From Candidatus Omnitrophota bacterium (GTDB lineage: Bacteria; Omnitrophota; Gorgyraeia; Gygaellales; Profunditerraquicolaceae), in contig JAQTNB010000106.1 in the NCBI GenBank assembly GCA_028714055.1, positions 1 to 5,261 on the forward strand: a stretch of DNA of 5,261 nt, read 5' to 3'. Within the stretch, counting starts at the first letter, position 1. Each line of letters opens with the position of its first letter. This document shows positions 1-5,261 of this stretch, piece by piece. A model generated the notes under the pieces. That model did no database searches. It was not told the origin of the DNA and was given only the letters and a program-made list of their open reading frames with translations. A program made the position numbers and the translations under genes.

Positions 1-211
1 GGCCAAAAAAGAGGTCCCGATCCATGCCATCAGGCTCGGGGATATCGTCGGAGACCACACCGTTGTCTTTTGCGGCAATTCGGAGCGTATCGAGATAAAG
101 CACCAGGCGCACTCAAGGGACCTGTTTGCCGTAGGGGCCCTCAAGGCGGCAAAATGGGTATGCGGTAAGCCCGCCGGCCTCTATACCATGCAGGACGTGT
201 TGTTCAAATAA
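1..211 (+). CDS. dapB: 4-hydroxy-tetrahydrodipicolinate reductase, C-terminal part (5' end outside window)
   Basis: This is the 3' end of a gene; the reading frame begins at base 2 and gives 69 residues before TAA at 209-211. DapB is a cytosolic NAD(P)H-dependent reductase of the lysine/diaminopimelate pathway that produces tetrahydrodipicolinate. The visible segment matches the end of the C-terminal catalytic/tetramerisation domain: a GDIVGDHTVVF stretch, then ERIEIKHQAHSRDLFAVGAL, then the closing GLYTMQDVLF. These correspond to GDIVGEHT, E-R-hEIxHxAxSRxxFAxGA and GLFDMRDVL in the well-studied E. coli enzyme. The Rossmann NAD(P)H-binding half lies upstream and cannot be assessed. Only 3 bases separate its stop from the methyltransferase start, so the two are probably co-transcribed. 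A dapL gene 3.3 kb downstream acts on the product of this enzyme, which supports the assignment. Confidence 0.93.
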   Translation, partial: AKKEVPIHAIRLGDIVGDHTVVFCGNSERIEIKHQAHSRDLFAVGALKAAKWVCGKPAGLYTMQDVLFK

Positions 212-214
212 AAG

Positions 215-1090
215 ATGGAATCAAAATGCATCGTTTGCGGCTCGCCCGACACGCATACAATCTTTGTCTCTTCGGGGCCTTCGTGTAGCGGCACGGTGCA
301 ATTCTCTCCCACTGCCGACGATTTCGGCATCTCCTCCTGCCTATACGGCTGCAAAAACTGCGGTATCAGGTTTTGCCTTCCCGCGCCGGACCACGACAGC
401 ATCCGCCGGCTCTACGCAGATTCCAAAGACCCCTTATACGTCTTGCAGGCTACGCAGCGCTGCGTTACCTATCGCAGGGTTTTATCTTTACTGCGAAGGC
501 GCCTGCCTCCCAAGGCCTCGCTCCTTGACGCGGGCTGTTCTTATGGGCTGTTACTTTCCCTGGCCCGCCGGCAAGGGTTGTCGGTTGCCGGGGTAGAGCT
601 CAGCAGGGACGCGGCCCGCTATTGCACGGAGGCCTCGGGGCTCAAGGTATTTTGCGGTGATATCCGTGATGCTGATTTTCCCGAGGGTTCTTTTGACGCC
701 GTGACCGCCCTGGAAGTGATCGAGCACATGCCTGATCCGCAAGCGGCACTTGAGAAGCTTAAAGGCTTGCTTAAACCCGCGGGGATCCTCTGCCTTGCGA
801 CGCCGGATACCGGAAGCCTCTCAGCCAAGGCGCTTGGCTTGCGCTGGTGGTCATACCGGAAGGTGCCCACGGCTTATTTTTCCCGTAAGTCCATGGCGGC
901 GTTTTTGTCGCGCAACGGTTTCTCCATCCTGGAAGCCCGCACCTACCGTAAGACATTCCTGCTTTCATATATCCTTGCGCGCGCAGGGAGGCGTTCATAC
1001 GCAAAAGGTTTTGGTTGTTTGGATATTCCGCTGACCTTAAGTTTCGGTGACATGCTGGTTTTGGCGCAAAAGGGCTCAAGGGAACGATGA
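215..1090 (+). CDS. Class I SAM-dependent methyltransferase with N-terminal zinc-ribbon
   Basis: This 291-residue protein probably transfers a methyl group from S-adenosylmethionine to an unidentified small molecule or sugar. Seen in sequence: an N-terminal zinc-ribbon-like pair of CxxC motifs (C5/C8 and C46/C49), then a Rossmann methyltransferase core. The core has motif I LLDAGCSYG at about 103-111, an acidic residue closing strand 2 (GVEL, E128) that would hold the ribose, GDI with D149 near the adenine site, and FDAVTALEVIEHMPDP at about 160-175. The last is typical of the Methyltransf_11/23 group (LEVIEH). The C-terminal region (200-291) is less conserved. Such zinc-ribbon methyltransferases are common in surface polysaccharide and deoxysugar clusters, which fits the adjacent GT9 glycosyltransferase. 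The ATG start lies 3 bases after dapB with no clear Shine-Dalgarno, so translation probably depends on coupling. Its stop overlaps the next start (ATGA). The substrate is unknown. Confidence 0.88.
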   Translation: MESKCIVCGSPDTHTIFVSSGPSCSGTVQFSPTADDFGISSCLYGCKNCGIRFCLPAPDHDSIRRLYADSKDPLYVLQATQRCVTYRRVLSLLRRRLPPKASLLDAGCSYGLLLSLARRQGLSVAGVELSRDAARYCTEASGLKVFCGDIRDADFPEGSFDAVTALEVIEHMPDPQAALEKLKGLLKPAGILCLATPDTGSLSAKALGLRWWSYRKVPTAYFSRKSMAAFLSRNGFSILEARTYRKTFLLSYILARAGRRSYAKGFGCLDIPLTLSFGDMLVLAQKGSRER

Positions 1091-2307
1091 ACCTAAGGAT
1101 GGTGCGTTGGGTCGATATCTGGCTGGGGATACCCCTGGCGTATATATGCTCGGTAACGGGGGCCGTCCGTCGTTTATTCCGCCGGCGCAGGCAAAAGCTC
1201 GGCGGCTACTCCAGGATATTGCTGATTAAATTCTGGGGGATCGGTAACGTCGCCATGCTGCTTCCGGCGGCGCGCAGCCTCAAAAACCGTTACCCGCATG
1301 CGCGCATAGATTTTCTTACCCTTTCCGACAATAAAGCGATCGCCGCTGCCGGCGGATGCTTTGATACCGTTTATACCATCAGCAGCCGCACGTTCCCCTT
1401 GTTTATTTCCACGGCGTTCACAAATTTCATGCGGCTGCGCAAGAACGATTACGGCCTGGTGATTGATTTTGAGCAGTTCGCGCGGTTCTCCGCGCTGTTC
1501 TGTTTCTTGATCAGCCGCCGTGATTCCATCGGCTTTCATACCCGGGGCCAGCACCGGCATATGCTGTTTACCGACCCTGTGCCTTACGATAACGGTATCC
1601 ATATCGTTTCATCCTTTTCTTTACTGGCGGAAAAAGCAGGGGCAGAGAGGTACGGCGGAGTAAATAATGGCCCTTTGCTGCATTATCTTCCCGGGGATAT
1701 GCAAAAGGTCCGGGAACTGCTTCAGGAGCGCGCAGGCCTCAAAAATGGGCCATTGGTCGTTTTGCACGCCGGGACAAGCGGGAATTTTACGCTCAGGCGC
1801 TGGCCAGCGGAATATTTTGCCGGATTAGCCGACCGGATCATCGAAGGCTACGCGGCGACAGTGGTCTTCAGCGGAATGCCTGAAGAGTCGCGCGCGGTCA
1901 AAGAGATCATCGGGCTGATGCACAACCGCCTGCAGGCGGTTGACGCAAGCGGAGAGCTTGATTTCGGGGCTTTTTTAGCGCTGCTTTCCATCGCGGACCT
2001 GGTGATCTCCGCGGATACGGCACCCGTGCACCTGGCCTCCTGCCTGAATACGCCTGTCGCGGGCCTTTATGGGCCCAACACCCCTTTGCTCTACGGCCCC
2101 TGGGGAGAGAAGGGGATGGTTTTCTATAAATCTTTTCCCTGCAGCCCCTGCATAACGAATTTTAACGCCAAGATCTACCGCTGCCGGCATCCTCAGGGGC
2201 AGGGGGCGTGCATGCGCGCGTTAAGGGTAGAAGAAGTCTTCTCGGGTGTGAGCGAAAGGTATTTCAAGCCCGGACAGAAGGATAAGGCAGGGCACGCAGC
2301 AACTTAG
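1087..2307 (+). CDS. Glycosyltransferase family 9 (ADP-heptose:LPS heptosyltransferase-like)
   Basis: This 406-residue GT-B fold enzyme of family GT9 likely transfers a heptose or related sugar from a nucleotide donor to a membrane glycolipid at the inner face of the cytoplasmic membrane. Seen: a basic, partly hydrophobic N-terminus (1-38, with an RRLFRRRRQK run at 29-38) that could dock on membrane; the N-terminal GT9 motif ILLIKFWGIGNVAMLLPAARSL at about 44-65; the donor-domain start VVLHAGTSG at 224-232 and RRWPAEYFAGLADRI at 237-251; and the signature ISADTAPVHLASCLNTPVAGLYGP at 307-330. Near the C-terminus four cysteines are spaced C352, C355, C366 and C375, as in a subset of GT9 proteins; metal binding is possible but unproven. 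The ATG overlaps the methyltransferase stop (ATGA) and follows a weak AAGGGA at 1078-1083. The length is slightly above a typical heptosyltransferase of about 350 residues because of the N-terminal extension. The precise acceptor is unknown. Confidence 0.92.
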   Translation: MNLRMVRWVDIWLGIPLAYICSVTGAVRRLFRRRRQKLGGYSRILLIKFWGIGNVAMLLPAARSLKNRYPHARIDFLTLSDNKAIAAAGGCFDTVYTISSRTFPLFISTAFTNFMRLRKNDYGLVIDFEQFARFSALFCFLISRRDSIGFHTRGQHRHMLFTDPVPYDNGIHIVSSFSLLAEKAGAERYGGVNNGPLLHYLPGDMQKVRELLQERAGLKNGPLVVLHAGTSGNFTLRRWPAEYFAGLADRIIEGYAATVVFSGMPEESRAVKEIIGLMHNRLQAVDASGELDFGAFLALLSIADLVISADTAPVHLASCLNTPVAGLYGPNTPLLYGPWGEKGMVFYKSFPCSPCITNFNAKIYRCRHPQGQGACMRALRVEEVFSGVSERYFKPGQKDKAGHAAT

Positions 2308-2313
2308 GCAGCC

Positions 2314-2318
2314 GGAGG
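2314..2318 (+). promoter_or_regulatory. Ribosome binding site GGAGG for the TTG-started radical SAM gene
   Basis: A perfect GGAGG lies 5 bases upstream of the TTG at 2324-2326 and just after the GT9 stop. No ATG lies at a suitable distance; the next in-frame ATG is at 2363. This site therefore decides the non-ATG start. Confidence 0.75.
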
Positions 2319-2323
2319 TTCTC

Positions 2324-3439
2324 TTGATCAGAGAGGTATACCGTGATTTTATCCGCGATAAGATGATGCGCGGGGAGTTTCTCTGGTTATCGCGCCAGGC
2401 GTTGAAATACCCGCTTACGTATCTTTCTTTTCTTTTCCGGCGGCAGCTTTGCGGCCCGATACTCGGGACGCTGGTAACGAACTACCGCTGTAATTACCGC
2501 TGTAGGATGTGCAGCCTTCCTGACCGGGATGCCGCGCTTCGCGCCCGGGGGCTTTCGGAGCTGGACACTCCCGGGATGAAGGCCCTGATCGAAGGTTTTG
2601 CCCGGCTGCACACCGCCGGGATAGGCTTTACCGGCGGAGAGCCGCTTTTGCGGGAAGATATCTTTGAATTGCTGCGTTTTACCAGGGACCGGGGGATGCT
2701 GGCGCACCTGAACACCAACGGTTCCCTGCTTGATGAAAAAAGCGCCGGGCGCATCATCGCCTGCGGCGTGCATTCCGTCAATGTCTCTCTTGACGGCGCG
2801 CGGGAAAAAACGCACGATACCATCCGCGGCGTGAACGGCGCTTTTGCGCGCGCAACAGAGGGAGTGAAGCTTTTACGCGCCGCGGCAAAAAAAGGCAAGC
2901 CCCCCCGGATAAAGATCGTCTCGGTCATCAGCGAGCAGAACATCGATGAGGCCCGCGATATGGTCGCGTTATCCGCGCGGCTGGGAGCCGACTGCATCGA
3001 ATTCATACCCCAGCAGGATTTTGCCGCGCAAAAAAGTATCGGCGCGCCTTTACGGCACCCGGGGTTCCTGAAGAAAGCCCGGGAGCTTTCCCGCTACCTT
3101 TGTTTTCTTAAGCACCGGAGGCTGGCAAAGATAGAAAATTCCTGCGGGCACATCAGGCTTTTTGAGAATTCCTTTGCCGGGCGCAGGTCGCCTTTATTGT
3201 GCTTCGCGGGGCAAAGTTCGTTTGCGGTCGATTGTTATGGAGAGGCATACCCGTGCGTGCCCTGGGTCAACTGGGGGAGGTCCGTGGGGAATGTCCTGGC
3301 GGCGGGTTCCGCGGATGCGTTCTGGTATTCCCGCGATTACGAGGCGCGCCGGCAGGAGATAAAACGCTGCAGGGATTGCCATCTGAATTGCCAGGCAGAA
3401 CTTAATCTTTTGTTCAATATTTCGTCGCTGAGGCCGTAG
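2324..3439 (+). CDS. Radical SAM protein with C-terminal SPASM/twitch-like cysteine domain
   Basis: This 371-residue protein belongs to the radical SAM superfamily, which cleaves S-adenosylmethionine at a [4Fe-4S] cluster to start radical chemistry. Seen: the cluster motif CxxxCxxC (C56, C60, C63) following TNYR; GFTGGEPLLR at 101-110, the GGEP motif contacting the SAM amino group; HLNTNGSLL at 128-136; and VNVSLDGA at 152-159. The C-terminus has further cysteines (C293, C304, C311, C349, C352, C356) in a CFAGQSSFAVDCYGEAYPC and CRDCHLNC arrangement typical of SPASM/twitch domains that bind an auxiliary Fe-S cluster. The first 45 residues are hydrophobic and basic, suggesting possible membrane proximity. 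The TTG start is chosen because GGAGG sits 5 bases upstream. The gene lies 16 bases after the GT9 gene in the same probable operon, so a role in glycan, lipid or peptide modification is plausible. The reaction cannot be predicted; SPASM proteins include peptide-maturing and sugar or lipid-modifying enzymes. Confidence 0.9.
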   Translation: MIREVYRDFIRDKMMRGEFLWLSRQALKYPLTYLSFLFRRQLCGPILGTLVTNYRCNYRCRMCSLPDRDAALRARGLSELDTPGMKALIEGFARLHTAGIGFTGGEPLLREDIFELLRFTRDRGMLAHLNTNGSLLDEKSAGRIIACGVHSVNVSLDGAREKTHDTIRGVNGAFARATEGVKLLRAAAKKGKPPRIKIVSVISEQNIDEARDMVALSARLGADCIEFIPQQDFAAQKSIGAPLRHPGFLKKARELSRYLCFLKHRRLAKIENSCGHIRLFENSFAGRRSPLLCFAGQSSFAVDCYGEAYPCVPWVNWGRSVGNVLAAGSADAFWYSRDYEARRQEIKRCRDCHLNCQAELNLLFNISSLRP

Positions 3440-3459
3440 CGGAAAGTTATTTTTTTGTT

Positions 3460-3488
3460 TTGCTCAAAGCCGATACTTACTGTATAGT
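3460..3488 (+). promoter_or_regulatory. Putative sigma70-type promoter for dapL-folK-panC
   Basis: In the only true intergenic gap (75 bases, distinctly AT-rich against GC-rich neighbours) a -35-like TTGCTC (3460-3465) is separated by exactly 17 bases from a -10-like TATAGT (3483-3488). The -10 matches five of six consensus positions and the -35 four of six. Transcription would start around 3494-3496, leaving a short leader of about 20 bases before the dapL ATG. This is inferred from sequence alone; sigma factor preferences of the host are unknown. Confidence 0.5.
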
Positions 3489-3501
3489 AGTGTAATAAAC
3501 A

Positions 3502-3509
3502 GGGAGGAG
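3502..3509 (+). promoter_or_regulatory. Strong ribosome binding site GGGAGGAG for dapL
   Basis: A purine-rich GGGAGGAG, containing the GGAGG core at 3503-3507, lies 7 bases upstream of the ATG at 3515. It is the strongest Shine-Dalgarno in the window and fixes the dapL start. It fits a gene translated from its own transcript rather than by coupling to the upstream cassette. Confidence 0.75.
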
Positions 3510-3514
3510 AGAAG

Positions 3515-4459
3515 ATGGGATTTGCGGTTTCAAAACACCTGAAGAAGCTGCCGCCGTATCTTTTTGTGGAGATCGATAAGAGCAAAAGAAAAGCGCGCCA
3601 GGAAGGGCGCGATATCATAGATCTGGGTATCGGCGACCCCGATATTCCGACCCCCGCGCATATCATCGAAAGGCTGCGCCTGGCAGCAGGGGACCCCGCC
3701 TGTCACCGTTACGCCCTTGACCAGGGGATGCCCGCGCTACGCGCGGCGATCGCTTCATGGTACGCAAAGCGTTTCGGCGTCCGGCTTGACCCGGAATCGG
3801 AAGTCCTGCCCCTGATCGGTTCAAAAGAGGGGATCGCGCATTTCCCGCTGGCTTTCTTAAACGAAGGGGATTATACCCTCGTGCCCGATCCCTGTTATCC
3901 GCCGTACAAAGGAGGGACGATCTTTGCCGGCGGGACCCCGCATCTTATGCCCTTAAGGCAGGCGAACGGTTTTCTGCCCGATCTATCCAGGATACCCGCG
4001 CGCATCCGCCGCAAAGCAAAAATCCTCTACATCAATTACCCGAATAATCCGACCGGCGCGGTCGCGCCGCTTGAGTTCCTGCAGGATGCGGTGGAGTTTG
4101 CCCGGTCGAATAAAATGATCTTACTTTCCGACCTTGCCTATTCGGAGATGTCGTATGACGGTTACCGTCCGCCGAGCGTCTTTGAATGCCAAGGCGCAAA
4201 GGACGTCGCCATAGAGTTTCACTCCCTTTCCAAGACCTATAACATGACCGGATGGAGGGTGGGTTGGGCCTGCGGGAACGCAGCGCTTGTCTCGGCCCTT
4301 GCGAAAGTCAAATCCAACGTGGATTCGGGGATATTTTCCGCGGTCCAGATCGCCGGTATCGAGGCCCTGGAAGGCCCCCAGGGGCATATTGAAGAGATGA
4401 GACGGACATACCAGGAGCGGCGCGATGTGCTGGTAAGCGGCCTTGAATCCCTGGGATGA
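3515..4459 (+). CDS. dapL: LL-diaminopimelate aminotransferase, N-terminal 314 residues (frame-disrupted gene)
   Basis: DapL is a PLP-dependent class I/II aminotransferase that converts tetrahydrodipicolinate directly to LL-diaminopimelate using glutamate, bypassing the acylated DapD/C/E steps. Seen: KLPPYLFVEIDKSK near 11-24 and DLGIGDPDIPTP at 36-47, both typical of bacterial DapL; IGSKEGIAHFPLAFLNEGD at 101-119; DPCYPPY at 125-131; YPNNPTGA at 175-182 with the cofactor-contacting Asn; SDLAYSEMSYDG at 205-216 with Asp206 and Tyr209; and HSLSKTYNMTGWRVGW at 236-251, with Lys240 as the Schiff-base lysine and Arg248. The frame stops at TGA (4457-4459) after LESLG, about 73 residues short of the usual length near 388. 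The missing C-terminus is encoded immediately downstream in the -1 frame. By itself this fragment lacks the C-terminal small-domain segment with the substrate-carboxylate Arg and is unlikely to be active. DapB upstream supplies its substrate. Confidence 0.88.
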   Translation: MGFAVSKHLKKLPPYLFVEIDKSKRKARQEGRDIIDLGIGDPDIPTPAHIIERLRLAAGDPACHRYALDQGMPALRAAIASWYAKRFGVRLDPESEVLPLIGSKEGIAHFPLAFLNEGDYTLVPDPCYPPYKGGTIFAGGTPHLMPLRQANGFLPDLSRIPARIRRKAKILYINYPNNPTGAVAPLEFLQDAVEFARSNKMILLSDLAYSEMSYDGYRPPSVFECQGAKDVAIEFHSLSKTYNMTGWRVGWACGNAALVSALAKVKSNVDSGIFSAVQIAGIEALEGPQGHIEEMRRTYQERRDVLVSGLESLG

Positions 4460-4462
4460 AAG
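4451..4462 (+). other. Frame disruption within dapL (probable 1-base deletion)
   Basis: The sequence CTG GGA TGA AAG reads Leu-Gly-stop in the upstream frame. The downstream half of the same enzyme continues in the frame starting at ATG 4456, as M-K-V-N-P-P-K-A-T-F. Adding one G to restore CTG GGA TGG AAA GTC gives L-G-W-K-V, the kind of Gly-Trp-(Lys/Glu)-Val junction expected in this family before PPKATFY. No other residue is lost or gained, so a single missing base explains it completely. The resulting ATGA overlap could permit reinitiation. No recognisable slippery heptamer or strong downstream hairpin supports programmed frameshifting. Confidence 0.85.
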
Positions 4463-4677
4463 TCAACCCTCCCAAGGCGACCTTTTATCTCTGGCTGAAC
4501 ATCCCGGTGAAGTCGGATTCCATAAAATTTTCTTCACTCCTTTTAGAAAAGGCAAACCTGATAGTAACGCCGGGAATAGGGTTTGGGAAATACGGAGAGG
4601 GCTATATCCGCATGGCCCTGACGGTCCCCGTTGCCCGTATCCGGCAGGCATTAGAGAGGCTCAAGAAAGTACTTTGA
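4456..4677 (+). CDS. dapL: LL-diaminopimelate aminotransferase, C-terminal 73 residues (second part of split gene)
   Basis: This stretch encodes the C-terminal end of the aminotransferase in the -1 frame relative to the 5' part. Seen: PPKATFYLWLNIPV at about 5-18, the small-domain strand typical of DapL and related class I/II aminotransferases; LLLEKANLIVTPGIGFGKYGEGYIRMALT at 28-56, where VTPG..FG..GEGY.R..L is the family hallmark and Arg52 is the expected substrate carboxylate-binding arginine; and a C-terminal helix RIRQALERLKKVL. Together with the 314 upstream residues it totals 387, the normal length for the family. It is probably not an independent gene; if translated separately, its ATG overlaps the upstream TGA (ATGA) and lacks a clear Shine-Dalgarno, so reinitiation would be needed. 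Its stop overlaps the folK start by one base (TGATG). Confidence 0.85.
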   Translation: MKVNPPKATFYLWLNIPVKSDSIKFSSLLLEKANLIVTPGIGFGKYGEGYIRMALTVPVARIRQALERLKKVL

Positions 4678-5078
4678 TGGCTATTTGTTACCTGGGAGTG
4701 GGGTCCAATCTCGGGGACAAAAAGAACAACATCAGGCGCGCCATAGAAAGCATCAACGCAAGGCAGGGGATGCGCGTCCTTGCGGTTTCGCCCCTGATAC
4801 GCACCAGGCCTGTGGGCGGGCCTTTGGGCCAGCCGGATTATCTTAACGGCTGCCTTAAGATCAGCACTACACTTTCTCCTTTGCGGCTGCTCCACGCGCT
4901 TAAAAAGATCGAGCGCGCGTTAGGCAGGCGTAGGGGTGTGCGTTTTGGGCCGCGCGTAATCGACCTGGATATCTTGCTGTATGGGAATATGAAGATCAAA
5001 AGGCCGGGCCTGCGTATTCCCCATCCCAGGATGTTTGAAAGGGATTTTGTAGTCAGGCCCCTGCTTACGATATTATGA
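4677..5078 (+). CDS. folK: 2-amino-4-hydroxy-6-hydroxymethyldihydropteridine pyrophosphokinase (HPPK)
   Basis: FolK transfers pyrophosphate from ATP to 6-hydroxymethyl-dihydropterin, a cytosolic step of folate synthesis just before dihydropteroate synthase. Seen in 133 residues: YLGVGSNLGDKKNNI at 5-19; TRPVGGPLGQPDYLNGC at 43-59; the HPPK signature RFGPRVIDLDIL at 89-100, with Asp96 and Asp98 as the magnesium-binding pair; and RIPHPRMFERDFVVRPL at 113-129. The ATG at 4677 is chosen because the GVGSNLGD motif must sit near the N-terminus. The same frame stays open upstream to an ATG at 4443, but that stretch overlies dapL coding sequence and has no HPPK features. The protein is short: E. coli FolK is 159 residues, and the usual extension after the conserved Pro-Leu is almost absent here. 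The stop overlaps the panC ATG (ATGA), so coupling in one operon is likely. Confidence 0.93.
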   Translation: MAICYLGVGSNLGDKKNNIRRAIESINARQGMRVLAVSPLIRTRPVGGPLGQPDYLNGCLKISTTLSPLRLLHALKKIERALGRRRGVRFGPRVIDLDILLYGNMKIKRPGLRIPHPRMFERDFVVRPLLTIL

Positions 5079-5261
5079 AGGTCATCCGCAGCGTGAAAAA
5101 AATGCAGTTGTTCGCTGCTTCCTTACGCAGGAAGCGCGCGCGGATCGGTTTTGTGCCTACGATGGGCGCCTTGCATGACGGGCACATCAGCCTTATCAGG
5201 CGGGCGCGCAGTGAGAACGATGTAGTGGTAGTCAGCATCTTTGTCAACCCGGCGCAGTTTG
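5075..5261 (+). CDS. panC: Pantothenate synthetase (pantoate--beta-alanine ligase), N-terminal part (runs off window)
   Basis: PanC joins pantoate and beta-alanine using ATP to make pantothenate, the coenzyme A precursor, in the cytosol. The first 62 residues are visible and continue past the window edge. Seen: IGFVPTMGALHDGHISLIRRA at about 24-44, with the HDGH (34-37) version of the HIGH nucleotide-binding motif and the PTMG segment contacting pantoate and ATP; then DVVVVSIFVNPAQF at 49-62, another family hallmark. The N-terminus MKVIRSVKKMQ matches the usual short lead-in helix. The ATG overlaps the folK stop (ATGA) without a clear Shine-Dalgarno, suggesting translational coupling. A folK-pan gene association is common in bacteria. 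The beta-alanine site and the C-terminal domain lie outside the window. Confidence 0.94.
   Translation, partial: MKVIRSVKKMQLFAASLRRKRARIGFVPTMGALHDGHISLIRRARSENDVVVVSIFVNPAQF

Noticed and set aside
1174..1602. 142-codon minus-strand open frame opposite the GT9 gene
   Set aside because: It is antisense to conserved GT9 coding sequence and has no family features or ribosome binding site that I can identify.
2887..2906. A7 (2887-2893) and C7 (2900-2906) homopolymers inside the radical SAM gene as a possible frameshift or phase-variation site
   Set aside because: The reading frame is intact across both runs, with radical SAM motifs before and matching SPASM cysteines after. There is no sign of a break.
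2494..3006. 170-codon open frame on the minus strand opposite the radical SAM gene
   Set aside because: It lies wholly antisense to a well-supported gene, has a Ser/Arg/Pro-rich composition typical of GC-rich antisense reading, and shows no recognisable motif.
3426..3456. Possible terminator: 4-bp stem CGCT/AGCG (3426-3429 with 3438-3441) followed by a T7 run at 3450-3456
   Set aside because: The stem is too short, has an 8-base loop, overlaps the stop codon and lies 8 bases away from the T run. The T run is better explained as the AT-rich upstream part of the promoter region.
4445..4475. Programmed -1 frameshifting signal in dapL
   Set aside because: No X-XXY-YYZ slippery heptamer, upstream Shine-Dalgarno-like stimulator or stable downstream hairpin could be seen. 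A single-base loss is simpler.
4443..4676. In-frame upstream extension of folK to an ATG at 4443, giving a 211-residue protein
   Set aside because: The added 78 residues are low-complexity readthrough of dapL coding sequence in another frame, and HPPK proteins begin right at the GxGSNLGD motif. The ATG at 4677 gives the correct N-terminus.

Overview
The window is a densely packed, single-strand (+) bacterial locus of roughly mid-50s percent GC by eye. It carries essential biosynthesis genes with a three-gene, envelope-type modification cassette between them. Gene content (DapB plus an LL-diaminopimelate aminotransferase of the DapL type, a heptosyltransferase-like GT9 enzyme, FolK and PanC) suggests a diderm bacterium that makes meso-DAP/lysine by the aminotransferase route. 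An Omnitrophota-like or similar uncultured lineage is a plausible guess, but the window has no taxonomic marker and this is inference only.

Layout: 1-211 is the 3' end of dapB. After 3 bases comes a zinc-ribbon SAM methyltransferase (215-1090). It overlaps by ATGA a GT9 glycosyltransferase (1087-2307), which is followed by a radical SAM/SPASM protein with a TTG start and a strong Shine-Dalgarno (2324-3439). The only real non-coding gap (3440-3514) is AT-rich and holds a credible sigma70-type promoter and a strong RBS for dapL. Then come dapL (3515-4677, split by a one-base frame disruption at about 4456), folK (4677-5078) and the 5' end of panC (5075-5261). The last four reading frames are joined by stop/start overlaps (ATGA, TGATG, ATGA).

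How the genes work together: DapB makes tetrahydrodipicolinate and DapL converts it directly to LL-diaminopimelate, the precursor of lysine and of peptidoglycan cross-links. FolK and PanC are cofactor steps (folate, pantothenate) carried downstream on the same probable transcript. The methyltransferase-GT9-radical SAM trio resembles a small glycan or glycolipid modification module; its substrate cannot be read from the sequence.

The most notable observation is the dapL frame break. The first 314 codons end at TGA exactly where the family is expected to have a Trp codon, and the last 73 codons, including the substrate carboxylate-binding Arg, continue in the -1 frame from an ATG overlapping that stop. 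A missing G (TGG to TG) explains it most simply. Whether it is a sequence error, a true mutation or a translationally rescued split gene cannot be decided here. I see no convincing wholly novel system.
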